The position numbers and the translations under genes were made by a program. A model generated the notes under the pieces. The model searched no databases. It had not been told where the DNA came from and saw nothing but the letters and a program-made list of their open reading frames with translations. A DNA stretch of 7,942 nucleotides from an uncultured Anaerocolumna sp. (GTDB taxonomy: Bacteria; Bacillota; Clostridia; Lachnospirales; Lachnospiraceae): assembly GCA_937901695.1 (NCBI GenBank), contig CALDJN010000312.1, positions 1 through 7,942 on the forward strand, read 5' to 3'. This document shows positions 1 to 6,381 of the stretch, one piece after another; position 1 is the first letter of the stretch, and every line of letters starts with the position of its first letter.

Positions 1-80
1 AAAGACCTTGCTCAAAATGAAAAGACCTTGCTCAAAATGAAAAGACCTTGCTCAAAATGAAAAGACCTTGCTCAAGATAA
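1..80. repeat. 20-bp tandem repeat array (four units, cut by window edge)
   Basis: Three identical head-to-tail copies of AAAGACCTTGCTCAAAATGA fill 1-60. A fourth copy at 61-80 differs at two positions near its end. The array starts at the first base of the window, so more copies may lie outside. It lies directly beyond the terminator of the DUF815 gene and shares its ACCTTGC core with that hairpin. Unit lengths are constant with no spacers, so this is a simple tandem array and not CRISPR. No reading frame or promoter is evident in it. Confidence 0.95.
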
Positions 81-81
81 A

Positions 82-107
82 AAACCTTGCCTGTAATGGC
101 AAGGTTT
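82..107 (-). terminator. Rho-independent terminator of the DUF815 gene
   Basis: A perfect 10-bp inverted repeat (arms 82-91 and 98-107) encloses a 6-base loop, 17 bp past the DUF815 stop codon. Read on the minus strand, the stem ends in GGCAAGGTTT and continues as TTTTATCTTG, giving a short U-rich tail. Position, stem and tail together fit intrinsic termination. The read-out strand then enters the tandem array, whose units repeat the GCAAGG half of the stem. Confidence 0.85.
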
Positions 108-124
108 GCTCTGAATAGATTTTT

Positions 125-1453
125 TTATTTAATTTGACCAGCCAAGTAATTGATGAATTGTTGGGCGGTTCTTCCAGATCTGCCGCCATGGCTTAATTCC
201 CATACATTGGCTTGTGCACATAATTCATCTTCTGGTATATTCAGATTATGGACTTGCTTTGCAAGACTTTTTACAATATCATAATATTCTTTCTGACTTG
301 GTGAAGAATAATTAATGGAAATTCCAAATCTTGCAACGAGAGATAGTTTTTCCTGCATAGTATCAGAACGATGAAGTTCATCCTTTGACATATCGGAACG
401 GTCACTCCAAGTTTCTCTTATTAAATGTCTTCGATTGGAGGTTGCGTATATCAGTACATTATCCGGTTTGATTTCAAGTCCACCTTCAATAACGGCTTTT
501 AAATATTTATACTCAATTTCGAATTCTTCAAAGGACAAATCATCCATAAATATGATGAATTTATAATTTCTATTCTTAATCTGGGCTATTACCGTAGACA
601 AATCTTCAAATTGATGCTTGTATATTTCAATCATACGAAGACCTCTGCCGTAATACTCATTGAGAATTGCCTTTACACTAGTAGATTTACCAGTTCCGCT
701 ATCTCCAAATAACAATACATTATTCGCTTTCCTGCCCTCTACAAAGGCTACCGTATTATCCACCAGCTTTTTCTTTTGAATATCATAACCAATTAGATTA
801 TCTAAATGAATCTCTGCCGTATTGGTAATGGGGCATATTTGAAGCTGATTGTCTTCACGATTAATTCGAAAGGCTTTGTTTAGTCCAAATTTGCCGACAC
901 CGTAATCCCGATAGAAATCCGTAACAATATGAAAGATTTCATCTTCATCTTTTGCCTGTTCAATTAGTGTACTTAATAATCGAACCTTTTCACTTACGCT
1001 TCTATTATACCTCTTTCCGTTTTTTACAACTGACTGATAGTTTTCAATGATGCTAAAACACTTGATGCCTAATTCTTCCTCAACTTCACTAAAATCATAA
1101 TCGAATAATTCTTTGAAAATTTTAAAATCATTTTTTGCAAATTGATTTACGCTGCCTTCCCTAGCGCCTACCTTTTCACAGGTTATACTAAATGGATTTT
1201 CATTAGTAGCCAATATAAAAGCTAAGTAATTGTGCCAAAGGTTGGTATCAAAGCCATATTCTGTGGCTAAACTTAAGAGTCGATGAATTTGAACGTATAT
1301 CTGGGAAGTAATTTCTTCCATATTAATATTACTATAATAATACTCCCCATTACTGCTTTTTCTTAATTTTTCTATAATATCTGCTAATGAATATAATATA
1401 CTGTCTTTTCCAAGGTCACGATAAATTATTAATTTTGATATTTTATTCTTCAT
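125..1453 (-). CDS. DUF815-family AAA+ ATP-binding protein
   Basis: This 442-residue protein matches the DUF815 family of AAA+ ATPases, which are usually about 430-450 residues; their cellular role is not established. The N-terminal ~220 residues are helical and without a motif I recognise. The ATPase core follows: Walker A GDSGTGKS (250-257), Walker B FIIFMDDLSF (299-308, acidic pair 304-305), a sensor-1-like strand ending ATSNRRHL (337-344), and a sensor-2-like GGRSGR (423-428). It has no signal peptide or membrane segment, so it is probably cytoplasmic. The ATG is fixed upstream, because an in-frame TAA lies two codons before it. The ribosome binding site is weak (GGCGG, 7 nt before ATG). 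The start overlaps the stop of a broken small frame as ATGA. A terminator follows 17 bp downstream. The family call is firm; no specific function can be given. Confidence 0.9.
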   Translation of the reverse strand: MKNKISKLIIYRDLGKDSILYSLADIIEKLRKSSNGEYYYSNINMEEITSQIYVQIHRLLSLATEYGFDTNLWHNYLAFILATNENPFSITCEKVGAREGSVNQFAKNDFKIFKELFDYDFSEVEEELGIKCFSIIENYQSVVKNGKRYNRSVSEKVRLLSTLIEQAKDEDEIFHIVTDFYRDYGVGKFGLNKAFRINREDNQLQICPITNTAEIHLDNLIGYDIQKKKLVDNTVAFVEGRKANNVLLFGDSGTGKSTSVKAILNEYYGRGLRMIEIYKHQFEDLSTVIAQIKNRNYKFIIFMDDLSFEEFEIEYKYLKAVIEGGLEIKPDNVLIYATSNRRHLIRETWSDRSDMSKDELHRSDTMQEKLSLVARFGISINYSSPSQKEYYDIVKSLAKQVHNLNIPEDELCAQANVWELSHGGRSGRTAQQFINYLAGQIK

Positions 1454-1578
1454 CTTTTAGCCGCCAAGTATGCCCTAATCTCTTTAGATGGGAAAGAACG
1501 GTATACCTGCCATTTCTTATACTTGGCTTCTCCTTTCTGGTGTCTTCAAACTACATAAAACTTTTTTTCAAATTCCAT
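1450..1578 (-). pseudogene. Possible small gene interrupted by one in-frame stop, overlapping the DUF815 start
   Basis: On the minus strand a frame runs from ATG at 1578 to TGA at 1452-1450. That TGA shares ATGA with the DUF815 start codon, the usual geometry of translational coupling. One in-frame TGA at 1548-1546 splits it after 10 codons. The 31-codon distal part looks protein-like, with YKKWQVYRSFPSKEIRAYLA near its end, but contains no ATG and no well-placed start codon. A second frame is also largely open here (1631 to 1443) and is likewise broken once, by TAG at 1553-1551. I do not recognise a family in either. It could be a decayed small gene, a recoded or misread codon, or simply chance openness in a leader. 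Confidence 0.25.
1463..1527 (-). promoter_or_regulatory. Inverted repeat able to fold over the DUF815 ribosome binding site
   Basis: GCCAAGTAT (minus strand 1527-1519) and ATACTTGGC (1471-1463) form a perfect 9-bp stem around a 47-nt loop. The downstream arm ends 9 nt before the DUF815 ATG and overlaps the weak GGCGG ribosome binding site. In the mRNA, pairing would cover that site. Regulation is an inference; only the complementarity is directly seen. Confidence 0.4.
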
Positions 1579-1724
1579 CCATTCTCTATTGACTTTTTAT
1601 TTGCAGGCTTATTCAAACTAATCCTATAAAATTACAATCATAGGAGGCATTTTACTTGAAGCCAAAGCAACTGTGAATTCACCTATATAACAGGTGGTTA
1701 ATTAAAAAATTGCCATACTAAAGA

Positions 1725-1764
1725 AGGTCGAAGATAAACCTTTTATTTGGATTATCTTCGACCT
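1725..1764 (-). promoter_or_regulatory. 13-bp inverted repeat at a transcription start: operator or 5' mRNA hairpin
   Basis: AGGTCGAAGATAA and TTATCTTCGACCT (arms 1725-1737 and 1752-1764) are exact complements; one mismatch and two more G-C pairs continue the stem, leaving an 8-base loop. It abuts the -10 box of the minus-strand promoter, so the predicted start (near 1758) lies inside the upstream arm. It could bind a dimeric regulator as DNA or cap the leader as RNA. Neither strand shows an immediate U-run after the stem, so it is a poor terminator. Confidence 0.6.
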
Positions 1765-1793
1765 ATTATATCATTTTGAAATTTACGAAACAA
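1765..1793 (-). promoter_or_regulatory. Sigma-A-type promoter, probably for the DUF815 gene
   Basis: On the minus strand, TTGTTT (1793-1788) is followed after exactly 17 bp by a consensus TATAAT (1770-1765), which is preceded by TGA, giving an extended -10. The next gene downstream on this strand is DUF815, about 305 nt from the predicted start near 1758. The -35 is only a half match, but the extended -10 compensates. Confidence 0.65.
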
Positions 1794-1899
1794 GTCTATG
1801 TTCATTAATATACATATATTATGTAACTTTATAAACAGACACTTTTATTTTGCCCTAAAACATATCATTTAATATATATTTTATTAAATAATTTGAGCG

Positions 1900-1981
1900 T
1901 CAAAAGTCTTCAACTAATTATGAATAGTACTACATATATATGCAGTACTATTCATTCGATAAACTAAATTTAGACTTTTGA
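1900..1981. repeat. Nested palindrome just downstream of the chemoreceptor gene
   Basis: An outer inverted repeat, CAAAAGTCT (1901-1909) with AGACTTTTG (1972-1980), extends by one T-A pair. It encloses an inner perfect 12-bp repeat, ATGAATAGTACT (1920-1931) with AGTACTATTCAT (1944-1955), whose loop is itself the palindrome CATATATATG. It starts 12 bp past the chemoreceptor stop and may act in transcript 3'-end formation. It lacks the GC-rich stem and U-run of a classic terminator, and it could instead be a small mobile-type repeat. Confidence 0.6.
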
Positions 1982-1992
1982 TATTCAAATCA

Positions 1993-4233
1993 TTATATGC
2001 GGAATGTATTAATTGCTTCGTTTAAATCCTTTGCATTTTCCCCTAATGTCTTGGCAGCTTCATCTAACGCCTTTACAGCATCAGATTGAACATTAACGGT
2101 TTCATCTACAGAATTGGAGGCAGCCAATGTTTCTTCGGATATTGCGGATATACTTTCTACTGCACTTAAAGTACCTTCCCTTGCACTATCCATGTTCTTC
2201 ATGTTTTGACCAATGGTTGTTAAATTGGTAATTAACCGCTCTACTCCTGTATTCATATCCCGGAAAGTTTTAATGGTTTCATCTACTATCTTAGTCTGGG
2301 TGTTTACAATATTCTCTGCCCTTTTCGCAGTAGATACGGTATCTGACGTTTGCTGGCTGATTTCATTAATTACCTTCTTAATCTCATTAGAAGCAGCCAA
2401 AGATTCTTCTGCCAATTTTCTAATCTCATCTGCAACAACTGCAAAACCTCTGCCCATTTCACCGGCTCTTGCCGCTTCAATGGAAGCATTTAAGGAAAGT
2501 AAATTCGTCTGGTCAGCAATACCATTAATTACTTGAATAATTTTACCAATTGCATGGGATTTATTCTCTAATGCAATAACGTTATCTACAACATATTTGG
2601 TAATATCGGTAGTAGCCTCTGACTGTTTCGTTAATTCCTCCATAGTAGTAATACCTTGAGTAATTAAGCCTTTTGTTTCATCGGTTACTTTTTCAATTTC
2701 TATAATATTCTCATTAACAGTTGTTATCTTTTGTGATAATGCATCCATTTCCATTAGGCAATTTTGCGAATCATCTGCCTGCCCTGCAATACCATGTCCT
2801 ATTTCTTCAATAGCAGTAGAGATATTCGTACTTGCTACTTCAATGGTCCTGGATGCCTCCATAACATGTTCTGACGAATCAGAAACCAGGCTGCTTACAT
2901 GGGCAACCTTTTGTATCAGAATACGCACATTATTAAGCATTTCCGTGGCACTTCGACCCAGAATTGCTAATTCATCATTACGTTTTATGTTAACTTCAAC
3001 AGTTAAATCCCCTTCTGATATTTGTTTTAAGTGATAATTAACCTTCTTAAGACTTTGACTGATACCACCTGATAAAATCATACCAATGGAAACTGCAATG
3101 ATACAAGCTACAATCACAATTATTAATGTAAGGGTAAAAATATCATTTGCCTGTTTCATAATGTTAGCTTTCGGAACCATACTGCATAGTGTAATTCCGG
3201 TATCACCAATCTTACTATATAAATATAAATAATCTTCAGATTTGTATTTTACATAATCTGCTCCGGAAGCAGCTGTACTTTCTTGGAAATACTTCTTAAG
3301 GCTAAAACGGAATGAATTACCATCATAATTATTGTTATTAGTTACTATTGTTTTAGACTGATTATTATCATCTTTCTCAATTAGAATTTCTTTTCCATCA
3401 CCAGTAACTATTCCGACAATACTACCTTTACCAAGATCAAGATCACTTAAGAAAGTAACTATGTCTTTCATACTAATATCAACTACAACCCCGCCTTGGC
3501 CAGAAGATAGATTACGCATTAATGATAAGGCATAACGATCCGGGTTTAATTCTAACTTACTATCAATTACAGGATGATCCCCTACCCAATGTGGCTTATT
3601 ATCTTTATTCTGAAGAGCTTTCCCTTCTTCAGATTCCGCAAGTTCTTCATAAAAGCCATCCAGGATTTTCATTTTACTGGAAAACAAAGATACTTTACTT
3701 GGAGTTATAATATGGATATCTTCAATAAATGGTTCCAAACCTGATTTAACCATTAAATCATTACTGATTTCCATTACGTAAGATAATCTTGCTTGGGATG
3801 TAGTTTTAGCTAAACCACGTATATAGTAAGAAATATCTGAATTACTTGCATATTGTAACGCAACTGCATCTACAGAATTAAAACCAAATTCCATATATTT
3901 TGTTGCCATATTTATGGTGTTATTCGTTGCATTTTCATAATTTGATACTAAACCTTTGGATGCCTTGGAATAAGAAAAGATTCCCAAGATAACGATAAAC
4001 AAAACAGGAATCATAAATCCTGCTATTAACTTTTGACGGATACCAAAACGTATCTTATCACCAATTTGTTTGGGCTTTTTATTCTCATTTTTATATTGCC
4101 TTTGTTGAAGCTTTCTCTCTTTTCTTTCCTGCTTTGACAATTTTTCTTTTGGAGCTTTTTCTTTTTTCTTTTCCCAAATCAACTTTTTAGCTTTATTTTT
4201 TCTTTCTCGTTCTACTTTAGATTTATTCTTCAT
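1993..4233 (-). CDS. Methyl-accepting chemotaxis protein (transmembrane chemoreceptor)
   Basis: This 746-residue chemoreceptor senses an unknown ligand outside the cell and controls the CheA kinase. Counting from the ATG at 4233, residues 1-65 are a lysine-rich cytoplasmic stretch. TM1 is about 69-88, an extracellular Cache-like sensor spans about 90-362 (VVVDISMKDI near 249-258 and IVTGDGKEIL near 275-284 are Cache-like), and TM2 is about 365-388. HAMP (about 389-440) and the signalling coiled coil follow. The kinase-contact tip reads ADQTNLLSLNASIEAARAGE (573-592), continuing with GRGFAVVADEIRKLAEES. There is no C-terminal CheR-docking pentapeptide. A longer frame begins with GTG at 4239, but GGAGG lies directly against that codon and 6 nt from the ATG, so the ATG is preferred. 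It has its own promoter and no che genes nearby, so it is an orphan receptor. Confidence 0.95.
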   Translation of the reverse strand: MKNKSKVERERKNKAKKLIWEKKKEKAPKEKLSKQERKERKLQQRQYKNENKKPKQIGDKIRFGIRQKLIAGFMIPVLFIVILGIFSYSKASKGLVSNYENATNNTINMATKYMEFGFNSVDAVALQYASNSDISYYIRGLAKTTSQARLSYVMEISNDLMVKSGLEPFIEDIHIITPSKVSLFSSKMKILDGFYEELAESEEGKALQNKDNKPHWVGDHPVIDSKLELNPDRYALSLMRNLSSGQGGVVVDISMKDIVTFLSDLDLGKGSIVGIVTGDGKEILIEKDDNNQSKTIVTNNNNYDGNSFRFSLKKYFQESTAASGADYVKYKSEDYLYLYSKIGDTGITLCSMVPKANIMKQANDIFTLTLIIVIVACIIAVSIGMILSGGISQSLKKVNYHLKQISEGDLTVEVNIKRNDELAILGRSATEMLNNVRILIQKVAHVSSLVSDSSEHVMEASRTIEVASTNISTAIEEIGHGIAGQADDSQNCLMEMDALSQKITTVNENIIEIEKVTDETKGLITQGITTMEELTKQSEATTDITKYVVDNVIALENKSHAIGKIIQVINGIADQTNLLSLNASIEAARAGEMGRGFAVVADEIRKLAEESLAASNEIKKVINEISQQTSDTVSTAKRAENIVNTQTKIVDETIKTFRDMNTGVERLITNLTTIGQNMKNMDSAREGTLSAVESISAISEETLAASNSVDETVNVQSDAVKALDEAAKTLGENAKDLNEAINTFRI

Positions 4234-4239
4234 TTTCAC

Positions 4240-4244
4240 CCTCC
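4240..4244 (-). promoter_or_regulatory. Ribosome binding site that fixes the chemoreceptor start
   Basis: GGAGG (minus strand 4244-4240) is followed by GTGAAA and then ATG at 4233, a 6-nt spacing. The upstream in-frame GTG at 4239 touches the GGAGG and cannot be well placed in the ribosome. This removes two residues from the longest open frame. Confidence 0.8.
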
Positions 4245-4276
4245 AAAGTTGCTCTTTTGTAATATATTTCTATCCT

Positions 4277-4305
4277 ATTATACTCATTTTCGTAAGGTAT
4301 TACAA
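4277..4305 (-). promoter_or_regulatory. Sigma-A-type promoter of the chemoreceptor gene
   Basis: On the minus strand, TTGTAA (4305-4300) and a consensus TATAAT (4282-4277) are separated by exactly 17 bp. The predicted start is near 4270, giving a leader of about 37 nt to the ATG at 4233. The promoter lies in the short gap after argS, so the receptor is transcribed on its own, though argS has no obvious terminator and read-through could add to it. Confidence 0.75.
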
Positions 4306-4354
4306 CTATTTTTACAAAATAATTGGTGATTCGTCAAAAAAATTGTTTAATTCG

Positions 4355-6127
4355 TTACATTCTATCTGGAGCTTCAAAACCTAGTAGTTCAATACAAGTT
4401 TCTAATATTCCTTCGATTAACATAATTAGGGAAATCCAGGATTGTTGTTTTTCCTTATCTTCTTCAGCAATGATTTTATTTTCATGATAAAAGCTATTAA
4501 ATGTATTGGCTAAATCATAAATGTATTGGCAGACTCTATGAGGAGCATTGTCTTCATAAGCATTCATAATGACATCATTAAATTTGGCAGCTTGCAGCAT
4601 TAACGTAATTTCACTTTTTATATTAGTAGGAAGTACAGAATTTACTGCTATTTCTCTTGTTCCAGTCTGTTCTTCATATTTTGCTAAAATTGATTTAATC
4701 CGAACAATGGTATATAGAATGTATGGACCAGTGTCTCCTTCAAATGATATAAACCTGTCAATGTCAAATACATAATCTTTAGAAGCCTGATTGGATAAAT
4801 CACCGTATTTTAATGCGGCCAAGCCAACCTTTTGTGATATATCTTTTGCTTCTTCTTCAGACATTTCCCGATTATCCATAATTTTTTTATATACCGCATC
4901 GTTAATCTCGTTGATTAAAGTTTCAAGGCGCATAACACCGCCATCTCTTGTCTTAAATGGCTTTCCATCTTTACCATTCATAGTACCGAATCCTAAGAAG
5001 GTAAGTTTCACATTTTCGCCTACTAATTTGGTTTTCTTTGCGCAACGGAATACTTGTTCAAAATACAACTCCTGCCTTTTATCTACGATGTAAGTGATAG
5101 CATCCGGATTGAATAATTTCATACGCTCTACCATAGTAGCCAAATCCGTAGTGTTATATAAGGTAGCACCGTCTGACTTAAGAATCATGCAAGGAGGGAT
5201 TTCTTTTGTATCTGTTTCTTCCTTTACATCTACGACTAATGCACCTTCACTGATTCTTGTATAATTATTCTCTTTTAAATACCCAATCATATCAGGAATA
5301 TAAGGTTGAGCATCACTTTCCTTCTTCCAAAGATCAAAACTAACATTTAGTTTTTCATAATTTTTCTTTAAATCCGTAACAGAAACATTTAAAATGTGAT
5401 TCCATAATGCCATATAACCTCTATTACCATTTTGTAATAAGAAGGTGGCATTTTTCGCTTCTTCTTTATATTCCGGATGGGTTTTGGAATATTCATTAGC
5501 TGCTGGATATATTTCTTCCAATTCGGATATGGTAAAGGGTGCTTCTGCAGGATATTCACCTGTATAATTTTCATCAAAATACACCAAATCAGGTTTTCTT
5601 TTCTTTAATTCCGTAATGATTAAGCCCATCTGAAGACCCCAGTCTCCCAAATGAACGTCGCCAATTACATTATGTCCTACATATCTGCTGATTCTCTTTA
5701 TGCTTTCACCAATAACTGCTGAACGAAGATGCCCTACATGTAAGGGTTTTGCAACATTTGGTCCGCCGTAATCTATTACGATTGTTTTAGGATTGCTTGT
5801 TTTTTCAAGTCCAAATTGATCTGCCGTATTCATTTCATTTAGATAATCAGCAAGAAATTCACTGTTTAAAGAAATATTAATAAAGCCCGGCATAATTGCT
5901 TCTATTTTCTCAAAAGTTTTACTTTTCTTTAGTACTTCTACCACTTCATTGGCTATCACAATTGGGGCTTTCCTATATGCTTTTGCAGCAGAAAGGGCAC
6001 CATTACATTGATATTGGCATAAGTCAGGGCGGTTGGATAAAGATACACTGCCATATTGTGAATCATAGCCTTTGGTTTCAAACGCCTGCATTAATTCTTC
6101 AGAAATTATATCTATAATTTTCTTCAT
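4355..6127 (-). CDS. argS: Arginyl-tRNA synthetase
   Basis: This cytoplasmic class I aminoacyl-tRNA synthetase attaches arginine to tRNA-Arg using ATP. The 590-residue protein has the full ArgRS architecture: an N-terminal tRNA D-loop-recognition domain (about 1-85), a Rossmann catalytic domain with the HIGH motif as HVGH (130-133, within PNVAKPLHVGHLRSAVIG), the GDWG motif (161-164), and a KMSKS-equivalent loop near KPFKTRDGG (389-397), which like many ArgRS lacks the canonical KMSKS. A helical DALR anticodon-binding domain (about 465-590) follows, starting after EGDTGPYILYT and ending in the typical APDRM. The ATG is preceded by GGAGG with good spacing. Upstream lies a terminator and a possible promoter, and I see no T-box leader. 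No clear terminator follows before the chemoreceptor promoter. Confidence 0.98.
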   Translation of the reverse strand: MKKIIDIISEELMQAFETKGYDSQYGSVSLSNRPDLCQYQCNGALSAAKAYRKAPIVIANEVVEVLKKSKTFEKIEAIMPGFINISLNSEFLADYLNEMNTADQFGLEKTSNPKTIVIDYGGPNVAKPLHVGHLRSAVIGESIKRISRYVGHNVIGDVHLGDWGLQMGLIITELKKRKPDLVYFDENYTGEYPAEAPFTISELEEIYPAANEYSKTHPEYKEEAKNATFLLQNGNRGYMALWNHILNVSVTDLKKNYEKLNVSFDLWKKESDAQPYIPDMIGYLKENNYTRISEGALVVDVKEETDTKEIPPCMILKSDGATLYNTTDLATMVERMKLFNPDAITYIVDKRQELYFEQVFRCAKKTKLVGENVKLTFLGFGTMNGKDGKPFKTRDGGVMRLETLINEINDAVYKKIMDNREMSEEEAKDISQKVGLAALKYGDLSNQASKDYVFDIDRFISFEGDTGPYILYTIVRIKSILAKYEEQTGTREIAVNSVLPTNIKSEITLMLQAAKFNDVIMNAYEDNAPHRVCQYIYDLANTFNSFYHENKIIAEEDKEKQQSWISLIMLIEGILETCIELLGFEAPDRM

Positions 6128-6222
6128 AGTTTCCTCCAGTTTATTTCACTTCATTTTCTTCAATTACTTTATCATAATTAAACTTGAAAGTAAATACTGT
6201 AAACAGCCTAGACACTGTAACT

Positions 6223-6231
6223 GTTATACCA
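6223..6231 (-). promoter_or_regulatory. Candidate extended -10 promoter of argS
   Basis: On the minus strand, TGGTATAAC (6231-6223) is an extended -10 element about 95 nt before the argS ATG. The -35 position, 17 bp upstream, reads CATAAA and is poor. It falls inside one copy of a 12-bp direct repeat, which may compensate as an activator site. It is the best candidate in the gap but is not certain. Confidence 0.4.
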
Positions 6232-6244
6232 ATATTCTTCTTAT

Positions 6245-6274
6245 ATTTATGCTTATATTGAAATTTATGCTTAT
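6245..6274. repeat. 12-bp direct repeat upstream of argS
   Basis: ATTTATGCTTAT occurs exactly twice, at 6245-6256 and 6263-6274, an 18-bp period. The copies sit just upstream of the candidate argS -10 element, at about -35 and -52 relative to the predicted start. That placement suits a regulator binding as a tandem dimer, although chance is possible in such AT-rich DNA. Confidence 0.5.
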
Positions 6275-6303
6275 GAAATAGTATATTTCTTGACAGAATA
6301 ATA

Positions 6304-6331
6304 GAACCGGGCACCTTACAGTGTCCGGTTC
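6304..6331 (-). terminator. Rho-independent terminator of the PspC-GerMN operon
   Basis: GAACCGGGCAC (6304-6314) and GTGTCCGGTTC (6321-6331) form an 11-bp stem with one G-U wobble and a 6-base loop. It lies 50 bp past the lipoprotein stop codon and before argS. On the minus strand the stem is followed by TATTATTCTG, a moderately U-rich tail. It is the most GC-rich hairpin in the window's intergenic DNA and separates the envelope operon from argS. Confidence 0.8.
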
Positions 6332-6381
6332 CATAAATATATACTTTACAATTAAGTTATATCATTGCTATATTGTTTTCA

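Larger units (their letters stand above)
1454..1992. other. 539-bp gene-poor region between the chemoreceptor and DUF815 genes
   Basis: No intact gene is convincing here. From right to left it holds a nested palindrome just past the chemoreceptor stop (1900-1981), a very AT-rich stretch (about 1771-1895), a minus-strand promoter with a 13-bp inverted repeat (1725-1793), a weak CACCT/AGGTG hairpin near 1680-1695, and the interrupted small frame next to the DUF815 start. The promoter implies a DUF815 leader of about 305 nt, which is long for a bacterial gene and leaves room for post-transcriptional control. Confidence 0.7.

Noticed and set aside
1..80. CRISPR array
   Set aside because: Units are contiguous 20-mers with no spacers and there are no cas genes.
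1387..1629. 80-codon plus-strand open frame, hydrophobic
   Set aside because: It begins inside DUF815 on the opposite strand, has no ribosome binding site, and its Phe/Leu richness is what antisense of Lys/Glu/Asn-rich DNA gives.
1642..1676. Plus-strand AGGAGG 8 nt before a TTG that opens a 6-codon peptide (MKPKQL)
   Set aside because: There is no promoter and no downstream plus-strand gene for it to lead, so the good Shine-Dalgarno match is probably chance.
1725..1764. Terminator for the chemoreceptor transcript
   Set aside because: It lies about 230 bp past the stop, has no immediate U-run on the minus strand, and directly abuts a consensus -10 box, so a regulatory role is more likely.
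2213..3710. Several plus-strand open frames of 60-107 codons opposite the chemoreceptor
   Set aside because: They lie wholly inside a well-supported gene, lack ribosome binding sites and show no domain; they are shadows of the coding strand. The same holds for those opposite argS.
4277..4354. Flagellar sigma-D promoter for the chemoreceptor
   Set aside because: No TAAA/GCCGATAA-type match was found, while a sigma-A-type -35/-10 pair with ideal spacing is present.
4306..4354. argS terminator (AATT hairpin followed by T-run)
   Set aside because: The stem is only 4 A-T pairs, too weak to call.
6128..6381. T-box leader for argS
   Set aside because: The region is too short and AT-rich, has no T-box-like conserved sequence and no terminator/antiterminator pair near the argS start; its one hairpin belongs to the upstream operon.
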